Positions 55,997 through 64,000 of a stretch of DNA of 64,000 nt are shown here, one piece after another; position 1 is the stretch's first letter, and the number at the start of each line of letters is the position of its first letter. This stretch comes from Paenibacillus aquistagni (GTDB taxonomy: Bacteria > Bacillota > Bacilli > Paenibacillales > Paenibacillaceae), in assembly GCF_900177815.1 (NCBI RefSeq), contig NZ_FXAZ01000001.1:310001-374000 (forward strand), in the 5' to 3' direction. The translations under genes were made by a program, and so were the position numbers. The notes beneath the pieces were generated by a model. It was given only the letters and a program-made list of their open reading frames with translations, had not been told where the DNA came from and ran no database searches.

Positions 55997-56350
55997 ATGG
56001 ATTGTATTTTTTGCAAAATCGTAGAAGGGTCGCTCCCTTCCAAAAAGGTATATGAATGCGATCAGGTTGTAGCATTTGAGGACATTCAGCCTAAGGCGCC
56101 TGTTCATGTTCTTATTATTCCCAAGCAGCATATCCCTACAATGAATGACGTGGAAGGCGAGGAACAGTTTCAATTGATCGCCAAGATTCATGAAGTGGCA
56201 CAGGTGGTTGCTCAGAAGCTCGGTATTGCCGACAGCGGCTATCGGTTAGTGAATAATTGTGGGAAGGACAGTGGCCAAATTGTATTCCACATCCATTACC
56301 ATTTATTGGGTGGGGAGTCACTTGGCGACTTAGTAGGTCCAAAGGCCTGA
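55997..56350 (+). CDS. HIT-family (HINT-like) nucleotide hydrolase
   Basis: A 117-residue histidine triad protein. The catalytic motif HIHYHLLGG (H-x-H-x-H, near residues 96-100) is complete, and the N-terminal CIFCKIVEG has the zinc-type CxxC of Hint proteins. These proteins hydrolyse adenosine 5'-monophosphoramidates. ATG 55997 has GGAGGG eight bases upstream; the in-frame extension to 55928 runs through the promoter. It is divergent from the hydrolase. Confidence 0.92.
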   Translation: MDCIFCKIVEGSLPSKKVYECDQVVAFEDIQPKAPVHVLIIPKQHIPTMNDVEGEEQFQLIAKIHEVAQVVAQKLGIADSGYRLVNNCGKDSGQIVFHIHYHLLGGESLGDLVGPKA

Positions 56351-56431
56351 GTAACGCGTGTTTTTTGAGCTTGAAAATGCAACAAATGCAACGCTTGCCA
56401 TGAACAATTGTTTACAGTGAACGATGCAAGG

Positions 56432-56461
56432 TTGACACTGGATTTCCCTTTCACATATAAT
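56432..56461 (+). promoter_or_regulatory. Sigma-A promoter of rpsU-yqeY
   Basis: TTGACA (56432-56437) and TATAAT (56456-56461), both perfect, are 18 bases apart, as expected for a ribosomal protein gene. Confidence 0.88.
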
Positions 56462-56527
56462 GTAGTTTGATGAACCGTGTAACCGTGTTTTTTTCTTGGA
56501 CGGTCTGGTCGGAGGGAGGGAAAACTG

Positions 56528-56701
56528 GTGTCTGAAACTAAAGTTCGCAAAAATGAGACTATCGATGCGGCTCTTCGTCGCTTTAAGCGCTCCATCGCAA
56601 AAGACGGGGTCTTGGCAGAGGTTAAGAAGCGTAAGCACTACGAAAAGCCAAGCGTCAAGCGCAAGAAAAAGTCCGAGGCTGCTCGTAAGAGAAAGTTTTA
56701 G
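56528..56701 (+). CDS. rpsU: 30S ribosomal protein S21
   Basis: A 57-residue very basic protein, [21 protein letters not shown] at the start and [12 protein letters not shown] at the end, the full S21 family. It binds the 3' region of 16S rRNA and affects initiation. GTG start with GGAGGG about ten bases upstream. It is too short for most gene lists but unmistakable. yqeY follows after 14 bases, as in B. subtilis. Confidence 0.97.
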   Translation: MSETKVRKNETIDAALRRFKRSIAKDGVLAEVKKRKHYEKPSVKRKKKSEAARKRKF

Positions 56702-56715
56702 GAGGATAAGCACCA

Positions 56716-57159
56716 ATGGATCTTAGCCAACGATTGAACGAAGATATGAAGCAAGCGATGAAAAGTCAAAACAAGTTCAAACTCTCCACCATCCGGATGA
56801 TACGTTCGGCAGTCAAGAATGTTGAGATAGATCTTAAGAGAACTTTGAATGACGATGAAGTGCTTGATATTCTGAGTCGTGAAATCAAACAGCGGAAAGA
56901 TGCCCTCCAAGAGTTCGAGAAAGCGAATCGAGTCGATCTTGCGGATAATGTAAAAGCAGAAATTGACATCTTGTCGGAATACCTTCCTGCTCAACTTTCC
57001 GAAGAAGAAATAAAAGCTATTGTACAAGGGACCATCCAAGAAACCGGTGCTTCTTCGAAGTCCGATATGGGTAAGGTTATGGCTGCTCTCATGCCTAAGG
57101 TCAAGGGACGTGCCGACGGCAAACTTGTCAATGCTATTGTTCAACAGTATCTGCAGTAA
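56716..57159 (+). CDS. yqeY: GatB/YqeY domain-containing protein
   Basis: A 147-residue all-helical protein homologous to the C-terminal tail domain of GatB. The family wording is clear: MKSQNKFKLSTIRMIRSAVKNVEI, LDILSREIKQRKDAL, ILSEYLPAQLSEEEI and DMGKVMAALMPKVKGRADGK. It probably binds RNA or tRNA, though its function is not established. TAGGAGGAT overlaps the rpsU stop. Confidence 0.95.
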   Translation: MDLSQRLNEDMKQAMKSQNKFKLSTIRMIRSAVKNVEIDLKRTLNDDEVLDILSREIKQRKDALQEFEKANRVDLADNVKAEIDILSEYLPAQLSEEEIKAIVQGTIQETGASSKSDMGKVMAALMPKVKGRADGKLVNAIVQQYLQ

Positions 57160-57270
57160 ACCGAAAAGCGCAAACAGGAACGTTTATCAGGTCCATAATG
57201 GACAAAGCTTTCCTGACAAAAAATATAAGCATGGTTTATACATCGATGTTATAAACACTTATATTTTAGG

Positions 57271-57300
57271 AAGCACTCCTTATTTTAAGGGGTGCTTTTT
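57271..57300 (+). terminator. Terminator of rpsU-yqeY
   Basis: AAGCACTCCTT-ATTTT-AAGGGGTGCTT (one G-T or mismatch position) followed by T residues. Confidence 0.87.
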
Positions 57301-57358
57301 CTATTGGGATGAAAATGAGGGCTAGGATTCAAATAATAAGAGAAACTACGAAAAACGA

Positions 57359-57387
57359 TGAAACGCAAGGGATAGGAGTTACGTATA
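57359..57387 (+). promoter_or_regulatory. Sigma-W-type promoter of nfeD-floA-yqfB
   Basis: TGAAAC (57359-57364) and CGTATA (57382-57387) are 17 bases apart, matching the sigma-W consensus. The B. subtilis equivalent operon (yqeZ-yqfA-yqfB) is known to be sigma-W dependent. Overlapping TATAAT hexamers at 57384 and 57394 lack good -35 partners. Confidence 0.72.
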
Positions 57388-57449
57388 ATCCCATATAATG
57401 AAATGAAGAACCTGATAGTCGGGTAAAGACGTTCGGAGGAGGTACTTTT

Positions 57450-58838
57450 GTGAGACAACAGCATACGAAGTCCATGAGCTCTATTGTAATCGCTGTCTTC
57501 ATGCTGTTCGCCTTAGGTCTGACAGTAATTGCAGGAATGCCGAACCTTCCTGCAGCAGCTGCGGAATCGGTTAAGGCTACAACGAGTCAAGGCGATATTG
57601 TAGTTGTCGTTCCATTGGAAGGGGAGGTTAATCCGGTTCGCTATTCGTTCATGAAGCGCTCATTTGAGGAAGCGATGGCGATGGGAGCGGATACCGTTAT
57701 TATTGAGATGAATACCCCTGGAGGACTGCTGAAGAGTGCGGAGGATATTGGAAAATTAATCTCTGACAGTCCAATGAAGACCGTGGTATATATTCATGAC
57801 AAGGCGGCTTCGGCTGGCAGCTATATCGCGCTAAGCGCAGATCAAATTGCCATGTCAAGAGGCGCTGCAATTGGTTCAGCTGCGCTGGTCGATGTAAATC
57901 ACAAGTTGATTGATGACCCCAAGACCAATGCCTTTTGGATTAGTCTTATGACAGGGGCGGCTGAAAAAAATGGTCGCGATGGAGACATCGCACGTGCTAT
58001 GGTGGATGTAAAAGCAGAAATTGAATTGAAAAGCTTGAACAAAGTGAAGCCAGCTGGTGAGGTGCTTTCCTTAAACTCCAGCGAGGCCATTCAAGCAGGT
58101 TATGCCGAATTTGAAGCATCCTCAATCAGCGACCTGTTGAACAAGATGAATCTGAATGAGGCGCTCAGCACTACCATCGAGATGAAGACGACGGAGAAGA
58201 TTGCTGAGTTTTTGAACCAGCCTGTCATTCAGACGATTTTGCTGTTCTTAGGTATTGCGGGCGTGGCTATTGAATTGATCGTGCCAGGCTTTGGGATTCC
58301 AGGGCTTGTAGGGATGATTGGATTCGGTCTTTATTTCTTCGGCTCTTATGTGGCCGGCCTTGCGGGGGTGGAGACCATTATACTGTTTGGAATCGGATTA
58401 ATTCTGCTGGTGCTGGAATTGTTCATACCTAGCTTTGGAATATTAGGACTGCTTGGTTCAGCAAGCTTAATTGGCGGTGTTGTGAGGGCAGCCTATGATA
58501 CGTCCAATGCGCTGGTGTCTCTAAGCATCGCCTTTGTGGCAGCGGTTGTTGTGGTTGTGATTGTCGGTTATATCTTCAAGCACAAGGGCATCTGGAATCG
58601 ATTCATACTAAGAGACAAGATGACAACCGAGGAAGGCTATGTGTCCAATCGCAATGACCTTGAACTGCTTGGGCTTGAAGGTGAGGCGTTAACGACTTTG
58701 CGCCCTGCTGGAGTCGCCAGTATTGGCGAGAAGAAGCTTGATGTCGTTACCGATGGTGCTTTCCTGCAAAAAGGAACCAAGGTAAAGGTAATCAAAGTGG
58801 AAGGATCAAGGATTGTTGTTCGAGCAATCGAGGAATAA
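57450..58838 (+). CDS. NfeD-family membrane protease (YqeZ)
   Basis: A 462-residue protein with a signal-like membrane segment (about 10-35), a ClpP-class serine protease domain (about 45-230, with INTPGG-type NTPGG and SAGSYIALSADQIAMSRGAAIGSA holding the likely nucleophile serine), four C-terminal membrane segments, and a cytoplasmic OB-fold NfeD domain (about 390-460, LLGLEGEALTTLRPAGVASIGEKKLDVVTDG). It is paired with floA, a flotillin-like scaffold, and is thought to act in membrane stress. GTG start with GGAGGAGG seven bases upstream. Confidence 0.92.
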   Translation: MRQQHTKSMSSIVIAVFMLFALGLTVIAGMPNLPAAAAESVKATTSQGDIVVVVPLEGEVNPVRYSFMKRSFEEAMAMGADTVIIEMNTPGGLLKSAEDIGKLISDSPMKTVVYIHDKAASAGSYIALSADQIAMSRGAAIGSAALVDVNHKLIDDPKTNAFWISLMTGAAEKNGRDGDIARAMVDVKAEIELKSLNKVKPAGEVLSLNSSEAIQAGYAEFEASSISDLLNKMNLNEALSTTIEMKTTEKIAEFLNQPVIQTILLFLGIAGVAIELIVPGFGIPGLVGMIGFGLYFFGSYVAGLAGVETIILFGIGLILLVLELFIPSFGILGLLGSASLIGGVVRAAYDTSNALVSLSIAFVAAVVVVVIVGYIFKHKGIWNRFILRDKMTTEEGYVSNRNDLELLGLEGEALTTLRPAGVASIGEKKLDVVTDGAFLQKGTKVKVIKVEGSRIVVRAIEE

Positions 58839-58922
58839 TGAGTTCTAGGGTGTGCCTTGCCACTCCTTCTTTTGGGAGTATAAGGAAGATAGATGAAATT
58901 GAAAATGGAGGTTGTGCTCAAT

Positions 58923-59912
58923 ATGGATCCAAGTATTATTACATTTTTACTGATTGCTGCAGTCGTTATTATCGTACTCAGCGTATTTTTCAGCTTCTTC
59001 CCGGTGATGCTGTGGATTAGTGCGATCGCTGCGGGCGTTCGTATTGGCATTATTACGCTTGTGGCGATGCGTCTGCGTCGTGTAACACCAAGCCGTATCG
59101 TGAATCCCTTAATCAAGGCTACGAAAGCAGGCCTTGGCCTTAACATCAACCAGCTTGAGAGCCATTATCTGGCTGGCGGTAATGTTGACCGTGTTGTAAA
59201 TGCATTGATTGCGGCACAGCGTGCTAACATCAATTTGGAATTTGAACGTGCTGCTGCGATCGACCTAGCAGGTCGTGACGTGCTTCAAGCCGTACAAATG
59301 AGCGTTAACCCGCGTGTTATTGAGACACCAATTGTCGCTGCCATGGCGAAGAACGGGATTGAGGTTAAGGTTCGTGCGCGTGTAACGGTGCGTGCCAATA
59401 TTGATCGACTCGTCGGTGGTGCGGGTGAAGAGACGATAATTGCCCGTGTCGGCGAAGGTATCGTCACAACTGTAGGTAGCTCGGAATCGCATAAGGATGT
59501 ATTAGAGAACCCTGATATGATCTCTCGTACTGTATTGGGTAAAGGTTTAGATGCAGGAACGGCTTTCGAAATTCTATCGATTGATGTAGCGGATGTGGAT
59601 GTAGGCAAGAACATCGGCGCAAATCTGCAAACAGAGCAAGCAGAAGCAGATAAGCGAATCGCACAAGCGAAGGCAGAAGAACGCCGTGCAATGGCCGTAG
59701 CGCAAGAACAAGAGATGAGAGCTCGTGTTATCGAGATGAGAGCTCGCGTTGTCGAAGCGGAATCGCAAGTGCCGCTTGCAATGGCTGAAGCGTTAAAAAC
59801 AGGAAATATAGGCGTTATGGACTATATGAACTTCAAGAACATTGAAGCTGATACGCATATGCGCGATTCGATTGGCGACAACAAAGGCAACGATACCAAA
59901 TCGGAAAGCTAG
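58923..59912 (+). CDS. floA: Flotillin-like protein FloA (YqfA)
   Basis: A membrane microdomain scaffold protein. The 329-residue protein begins [19 protein letters not shown] with two closely spaced membrane segments, then has the highly conserved SPFH-like body ([47 protein letters not shown]) and a coiled C-terminal part with [33 protein letters not shown] 58923 gives the family N-terminus; GGAGG is 11 bases upstream. An ATG at 58893 with AAGGA would add ten residues. Confidence 0.95.
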   Translation: MDPSIITFLLIAAVVIIVLSVFFSFFPVMLWISAIAAGVRIGIITLVAMRLRRVTPSRIVNPLIKATKAGLGLNINQLESHYLAGGNVDRVVNALIAAQRANINLEFERAAAIDLAGRDVLQAVQMSVNPRVIETPIVAAMAKNGIEVKVRARVTVRANIDRLVGGAGEETIIARVGEGIVTTVGSSESHKDVLENPDMISRTVLGKGLDAGTAFEILSIDVADVDVGKNIGANLQTEQAEADKRIAQAKAEERRAMAVAQEQEMRARVIEMRARVVEAESQVPLAMAEALKTGNIGVMDYMNFKNIEADTHMRDSIGDNKGNDTKSES

Positions 59913-59922
59913 GCGATAAGCC

Positions 59923-60399
59923 ATGGATAAACTTTTTGAGATTATTTTCAGCAATCCCATTATTATGATTGCGATCATTGGCGGCCTATTCTCGCTGCTT
60001 GGCAAGAGCGGCAAGAAAAGAACAAACGGCATGCCTACCTTTGGCGGCAATTCAACCAGAAGTGACACACAGACTTCCAGCCCGAATGCATCTGAAGATG
60101 ATGAGCTCATCACCTCTACCTTCTCCACAATGGCGGAGGAACGGGAAGAAGGGCGAGGTGGAATGGCGTATTCGTCGGATCCTTATTCGCTGGATTACGC
60201 TTCACAAGTAGAGACTGCAAGCAGCAGAATGGCTCCCCCTGCTCCTAAGGAGATGGAGACAGACAGCTATCAGCTCAATGTGAAGCGAGAGGAAGGCGGA
60301 AGGATATCTGCCGAACAGGCACGGCAAGGTGTTATTTGGGCCGAGATTCTGGGGCCGCCTCGAGCAAAGCGCCCTTATGGCCGTCGACCAATCAAATAG
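59923..60399 (+). CDS. yqfB: YqfB-position small membrane protein
   Basis: A 158-residue protein with one N-terminal membrane segment (about 8-24, NPIIMIAIIGGLFSLLG) and a hydrophilic, largely disordered remainder. The short C-terminal block RISAEQARQGVIWAEILGPPRAKRPY may be the conserved part. It is the third gene of the nfeD-floA operon; yqfB of B. subtilis occupies the same place, and the name rests mainly on that position. Confidence 0.7.
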   Translation: MDKLFEIIFSNPIIMIAIIGGLFSLLGKSGKKRTNGMPTFGGNSTRSDTQTSSPNASEDDELITSTFSTMAEEREEGRGGMAYSSDPYSLDYASQVETASSRMAPPAPKEMETDSYQLNVKREEGGRISAEQARQGVIWAEILGPPRAKRPYGRRPIK

Positions 60400-60414
60400 A
60401 ACTCAATCGTAGAG

Positions 60415-60469
60415 AAGCTCTAATTTCTGTTTGGCATCCGTGATGTCATCAGGAATTAGAGCTTTTTTT
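60415..60469 (+). terminator. Terminator of the nfeD-floA-yqfB operon
   Basis: AAGCTCTAATT pairs perfectly with AATTAGAGCTT around a 32-base loop, followed by seven T residues. Confidence 0.85.
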
Positions 60470-60483
60470 GTCTATCTCAAGCC

Positions 60484-60513
60484 TTCATAAAGCTGTCATC
60501 TGTCGCATAAGTT
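60484..60513 (+). promoter_or_regulatory. Possible sigma-E promoter of yqfC-yqfD
   Basis: TTCATAA (60484-60490) and CATAAGTT (60506-60513) are 15 bases apart, resembling the mother-cell sigma-E pattern (TCATATT / CATACANT). yqfCD is sigma-E dependent in B. subtilis. Confidence 0.5.
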
Positions 60514-60543
60514 GTAAAGTACAGGAAGGGGGCCTTATCTCAC

Positions 60544-60840
60544 ATGAGCCGCTTCACTCGCAAAGTACGCCAATGGACGGCGCAACTGTTCGATCTGCCG
60601 CAGGAGATGATGTTAGAAGTGCCCCGGCTTTCCATGATCGGCAATCGACAATTGTTTATTGAGAATCACCGCGGAGTGATCCATTTTTCAAGTGAACTTA
60701 TGCGTCTTGCGCTATCAGCGGGAGAACTTGAGGTTCGTGGACAAAATCTCGTAATCAAAGGAATTTGGACAGAGGAAGTATTTATAGAAGGCGATATCCT
60801 GGAAGTTAAGCTACATGGAATGGAGGGGCAATGGTCGTGA
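60544..60840 (+). CDS. yqfC: Sporulation protein YqfC
   Basis: A 98-residue YabP/YqfC family protein; the pattern LPQEMMLEVPRLSMIGNRQLFIENHRGVIHFSSELMRL is diagnostic. The family is made in the mother cell early in sporulation; its molecular role is unclear. The upstream box (GGAAGGGGG) lies about 13 bases from the ATG, a bit far. The stop overlaps the yqfD start by ten bases. Confidence 0.92.
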   Translation: MSRFTRKVRQWTAQLFDLPQEMMLEVPRLSMIGNRQLFIENHRGVIHFSSELMRLALSAGELEVRGQNLVIKGIWTEEVFIEGDILEVKLHGMEGQWS

Positions 60841-62045
60841 AACCACCTGCTACAGCCAAATGGCGCGGTTATGTGCGAATCGCTGTTCGCGGCAAGCATA
60901 CGGAGCAATTGATCAATGAGTTGTACACGCAAGAAATCTCAATATGGGACATCAGCCGTTTAGGTGAGGATCAGGTTAGTATGATGTTGATGCTGCCGGA
61001 TTTCTTCCGGCTTCGTCCGCTTCTGCGGCGGACAGGCTGTAGAGTGCATGTGTTGGAGCGATACGGCCTTCCATTCTCGCTGAGGCAATTAAGCAAGCGG
61101 TCATTCTTTGCATCAGGGCTATTGCTGTTCTTGCTCGGATTGTACATGCTGTCTTCACTCGTATGGACAATTGAAGTGAAAGGAAATGAACGCATCCATA
61201 CCGAGCAAATTCTGGAGGCTGCCAAGAAAGAAGGCGTATTTCCATTTCAGTGGTCTTTTCGTCTTAAGAAAATGGACGAGATCTCCAAAGAAATTCATGC
61301 ACAATTGCCTGATGCTACATGGATCGGCGTCTCGAAGCAGGGGACGAAGATTATGATTCATGTAGTGGAATCCGCCGTTCCTGATTCGAAGAAGCTTGTG
61401 AACCCAAGGAATCTGGTCGCCAAGGTGGATGCTGTCGTCACGCAGATCATTGCTTCTCAAGGCAAAGCCGTTGTACGGCCCAACACGCGTGTCAAAAAAG
61501 GGAATGTGCTGATATCGGGTATCATTGGATCAACAGATATGCCTCGAATCGTGCCTGCCCAAGGAACTGTCAAAGGTCTTGTGTGGCATGAATACAACAT
61601 CAGCGTCCCATTTTTAACGAAGGAAAAGACCTTCACAGGAGCGTATAAGGAGCGCCAATATATCCAACTAGGAGATAGAAGGCTTCAAGTAAGCGGGTAT
61701 GGCGGAATCGAGTTCGCCAATTATGAGATTATAGAAGAGGAAGAACAGGCAGGAGTCAGCAGGATCAAGCTTCCAATTAAGTGGGTGCATGAGAAGATTA
61801 TGGAAGTGGCGGAAGTGGCAAAAGAGCGAAGCGAGGACGAAGCGGTGCGGGTAGGGCTTGAACAGGCACATGCTGATATCGCTGCCAAATATGGCGGAGA
61901 TTCTCGAATTGTAACGGAAAAAATTTTGCATCAGAAGGCGGACAATGGTAAAGTGAATCTAAAGGTGCTGTTTGAAGTCGAGCAGTCCATTGCGGTGGAA
62001 CAGCCAATTGTTTCAGCACCAGAAGACTTAAGGCAAGGAGACTGA
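60831..62045 (+). CDS. yqfD: Sporulation protein YqfD
   Basis: A 404-residue membrane protein required for efficient sporulation in Bacillus. It has an N-terminal cytoplasmic part (about 1-85), one membrane segment (about 89-110, FFASGLLLFLLGLYMLSSLVW), and a large extracytoplasmic domain starting VKGNERIHTEQILEAAKKEGV, a POTRA-like opening also seen in FtsQ-type proteins. GGAGGGGC precedes the ATG. It is cotranscribed with yqfC and followed after five bases by phoH. Confidence 0.93.
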   Translation: MVVKPPATAKWRGYVRIAVRGKHTEQLINELYTQEISIWDISRLGEDQVSMMLMLPDFFRLRPLLRRTGCRVHVLERYGLPFSLRQLSKRSFFASGLLLFLLGLYMLSSLVWTIEVKGNERIHTEQILEAAKKEGVFPFQWSFRLKKMDEISKEIHAQLPDATWIGVSKQGTKIMIHVVESAVPDSKKLVNPRNLVAKVDAVVTQIIASQGKAVVRPNTRVKKGNVLISGIIGSTDMPRIVPAQGTVKGLVWHEYNISVPFLTKEKTFTGAYKERQYIQLGDRRLQVSGYGGIEFANYEIIEEEEQAGVSRIKLPIKWVHEKIMEVAEVAKERSEDEAVRVGLEQAHADIAAKYGGDSRIVTEKILHQKADNGKVNLKVLFEVEQSIAVEQPIVSAPEDLRQGD

Positions 62046-62050
62046 GGTTT

Positions 62051-63019
62051 TTGTCGCAACCATACACTGCTAAACTTGCATTACTGAACGCTGCAGAAGG
62101 TCTCGCTGTATTTGGACCGCAGGATAAGTTTCTCCGGCTCATTCAGAGCCGTACAGACGCGAAGTTAACATCCCGTGAAGCGGAAATCGCGATTGCTGGG
62201 GAGATGGAAGAAGTAGAGAAGTACAGGCAGCTGTTTGAAGTGCTGCTGGAATTGGTTCGCAATAACATCGTGTTGTCGGAGCGAGACATTATGTATGCAC
62301 TTGAGCTCGCTCAGGAATGGAAGACAGAAGAATTGCTGGACCTGTTCAAAGGAGAGATTGCCACGACTTATCGGGGCAAGCCCATTCGGGTCAAAACGAT
62401 CGGCCAGCGTCATTATGTTTCTACAATCAATAAGAAAGATATCGTATTCGGCATTGGACCCGCAGGTACGGGCAAGACGTACTTGGCCGTCGTACTTGCA
62501 GTCGCTGCTTTGAAAGAGAGCGCCGTTAAGCGCATTGTTCTAACAAGGCCTGCTGTTGAGGCAGGGGAAAACCTGGGCTTTCTGCCAGGGGACCTGCAAG
62601 AGAAGGTCGATCCTTATTTGCGGCCGCTTTATGATGCCTTATACGATGTTATGGGACCTGATCAGACGGCGAAGGCGCTAGAACGAGGCTTGATCGAAAT
62701 TGCACCTCTTGCTTATATGCGTGGGCGAACATTAGATGATGCATTCATTATTCTGGACGAAGCGCAGAATACGACCCCAGAGCAGATGAAGATGTTTTTG
62801 ACTCGGCTTGGATTTGGATCCAAGATGGTCATAACAGGGGACGTTACGCAAATTGACTTGCCTAGAGGCAACAGCTCGGGTCTTGTAGAGTCAGCTCGCA
62901 TTCTAAAAGACATCGAGGAGATTGGAATGGTGCATTTTGCCGAGCAGGATGTTGTTCGTCATTCCTTAGTACAGAAGATTATTATGGCTTACCAAAAGGA
63001 AAGCGAAAACCAAGAATAG
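62051..63019 (+). CDS. phoH: PhoH-family ATPase
   Basis: A 322-residue P-loop protein. The N-terminal domain (about 1-110) resembles a KH-like RNA-binding part; the ATPase core has GPAGTGKTYLAVVLA (Walker A, near 136), VLTRPAVEAGENLGFLPGDL, FIILDEAQNTTPEQMK (Walker B) and MVITGDVTQIDLP. PhoH proteins are linked to RNA metabolism and ribosome maturation; the phosphate-starvation name comes from E. coli. TTG start with AAGGAG about ten bases upstream. Confidence 0.95.
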   Translation: MSQPYTAKLALLNAAEGLAVFGPQDKFLRLIQSRTDAKLTSREAEIAIAGEMEEVEKYRQLFEVLLELVRNNIVLSERDIMYALELAQEWKTEELLDLFKGEIATTYRGKPIRVKTIGQRHYVSTINKKDIVFGIGPAGTGKTYLAVVLAVAALKESAVKRIVLTRPAVEAGENLGFLPGDLQEKVDPYLRPLYDALYDVMGPDQTAKALERGLIEIAPLAYMRGRTLDDAFIILDEAQNTTPEQMKMFLTRLGFGSKMVITGDVTQIDLPRGNSSGLVESARILKDIEEIGMVHFAEQDVVRHSLVQKIIMAYQKESENQE

Positions 63020-63034
63020 AGAGGAATGTTCTCT

Positions 63035-64000
63035 ATGCTGCAAGCACATCATTCCGGCAACGGAAGTGAGAAGACACCTGTCCAGAAGGCAGGGTGGAAA
63101 TATAGCATTGGTGTAAGAGTTATTATTTTTATATGTCTGGGCGTTCTGTTCTATTTTGGAATGTCTGGAAGCGTATTGCCGGAGAAATTCGATATTGAAG
63201 TTGGACATAAGAGCGAGAAGGATATCGTGTCGCCAAAGCAGATTGAAGATAAAAAGGCGACATTGAAGGCGCAGGAGGAAGCGGTTGAAGCCATTTCCCC
63301 GATTTATCCTATTGTATCGATTCGTCAGGAGAAGCTCATTGATGACATTTTTTCACGAATAGAAGATATCAATAAGGACGATCTCATCTCTTTTTCTGAG
63401 AAGGTGGACTTATTTCGGCGTGTCATCCCGCAGATGTTCGAGGATCACGTCAGTAAATTTGTTCGTGACAGCCGCAACAATGATACATACTCCGCCACAC
63501 TGCTTGATGAGATTGCCAAGCGTGTGAGTGAGCAGGCTTATCAAATTCCAGAAGAGACGTATATTAAGATTGCTCGCTTGACGCCAGAGGACGTGCAGGA
63601 GATGCGCCCTGTGGGAAGAGAGATCGTCGGCAAGCTTATGAGCGACTCGGTGCTCGATGCAAGCGGTGCGCGTACAAAGGTTGCCGAGCACGTGAATGCC
63701 AGCAGCCTCTCTAAGCGCTCGTCGCGCGAGGTAGTCCAAGAGCTTGTGCGGCTGTCCATTACGCCGAACAAATTCTTTGATGCTGAAGCAACGCAGCTTG
63801 CGAAGGATGAAGCGCGAGAAAAGACGCCTGTTGTCTACATCAAGCAGGGAGATGTCATCGTAAAGCGCGGACAAGTCATTACACAAGAAACGTACGATCT
63901 CTTGAAGGCAAACGATCTTCTTAAGACAGAAGTGAACTTATGGCCGCAGTTCGGCCTTCTGGTGCTCTCCCTTCTGTTCACGTTTGCCATCTATATGTAC
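63035..64000 (+). CDS. pgpH: YqfF/PgpH, 7TM-HD c-di-AMP phosphodiesterase, N-terminal part
   Basis: The gene runs off the window; 322 codons are visible. The protein begins with a short cytoplasmic end, a first membrane segment (about 32-50, VRVIIFICLGVLFYFG), then the large extracellular 7TMR-HDED domain (about 55-300) with VSPKQIEDKKATLKAQEEAVEAISPIYP and VYIKQGDVIVKRGQVIT, and the start of the next membrane segment (FGLLVLSLLFTFAIYMY). The catalytic HD domain would follow beyond base 64000. AGAGAGGA, overlapping the phoH stop, is the ribosome binding site. Confidence 0.93.
   Translation, partial: MLQAHHSGNGSEKTPVQKAGWKYSIGVRVIIFICLGVLFYFGMSGSVLPEKFDIEVGHKSEKDIVSPKQIEDKKATLKAQEEAVEAISPIYPIVSIRQEKLIDDIFSRIEDINKDDLISFSEKVDLFRRVIPQMFEDHVSKFVRDSRNNDTYSATLLDEIAKRVSEQAYQIPEETYIKIARLTPEDVQEMRPVGREIVGKLMSDSVLDASGARTKVAEHVNASSLSKRSSREVVQELVRLSITPNKFFDAEATQLAKDEAREKTPVVYIKQGDVIVKRGQVITQETYDLLKANDLLKTEVNLWPQFGLLVLSLLFTFAIYMY

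Overview
The window is chromosomal DNA of a low-to-mid GC, endospore-forming Firmicute, most likely Paenibacillaceae. The gene order follows the Bacillus subtilis yqeG-to-yqfF neighbourhood almost gene for gene (yqeG, yqeH, aroE, yhbY, nadD, yqeK, rsfS, yqeM, comER, comEABC, holA, rpsT, gpr, spoIIP, yqxA, lepA, hemW, hrcA, grpE, dnaK, dnaJ, prmA, rsmE, mtaB, rpsU, yqeY, nfeD, floA, yqfB, yqfC, yqfD, phoH, yqfF). Starts are mostly preceded by strong AGGAGG-type ribosome binding sites. I saw no insertion sequence, prophage, CRISPR array, tRNA or rRNA gene.

Layout. 1-6.5 kb: ribosome-assembly and cofactor genes (yqeG partial, yqeH, aroE, yhbY, nadD, yqeK, rsfS, a CvfB-like S1 protein, a methyltransferase). 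6.5-9.4 kb: a sigma-A promoter, a leucine T-box leader and leuS. 9.4-14.6 kb: comER (reverse strand) and the DNA-uptake genes comEA, comEB and comEC. 14.8-18.5 kb: an ECF sigma/anti-sigma pair with a likely self-regulated promoter, a candidate structured small RNA, holA, and rpsT on the reverse strand. 18.7-26.4 kb: gpr, a 1525-residue single-module NRPS (C-A-T-E), spoIIP and yqxA. 26.6-37.2 kb: lepA, hemW, an acetyltransferase, then a CIRCE-controlled heat-shock operon hrcA / archaeal-like chaperonin / grpE / dnaK / dnaJ. 37.3-46 kb: small unknown genes, prmA, an M50 protease, rsmE, mtaB, a Nudix hydrolase, deoC, a Na/Pi-type transporter, and an rRNA methyltransferase with an apparent non-AUG start. 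46-54 kb: addBA. 54-64 kb: a multibranched RNA element ahead of a Gly/Tyr-rich protein, an alpha/beta hydrolase, a HIT protein, rpsU-yqeY, the nfeD-floA-yqfB operon behind a sigma-W-type promoter, and yqfC-yqfD-phoH-yqfF (the last cut by the window end).

The conserved backbone is ordinary; interest lies in what is inserted into it: the orphan NRPS between two sporulation genes, the group III (CCT/thermosome-like) chaperonin inside the dnaK operon, the ECF module between comEC and holA, two unassigned structured RNA candidates (16.84-17.01 kb and 54.28-54.40 kb), several very small genes, and the AUC-start methyltransferase. All assignments come from reading the sequence and remembered family motifs; no database search was run.
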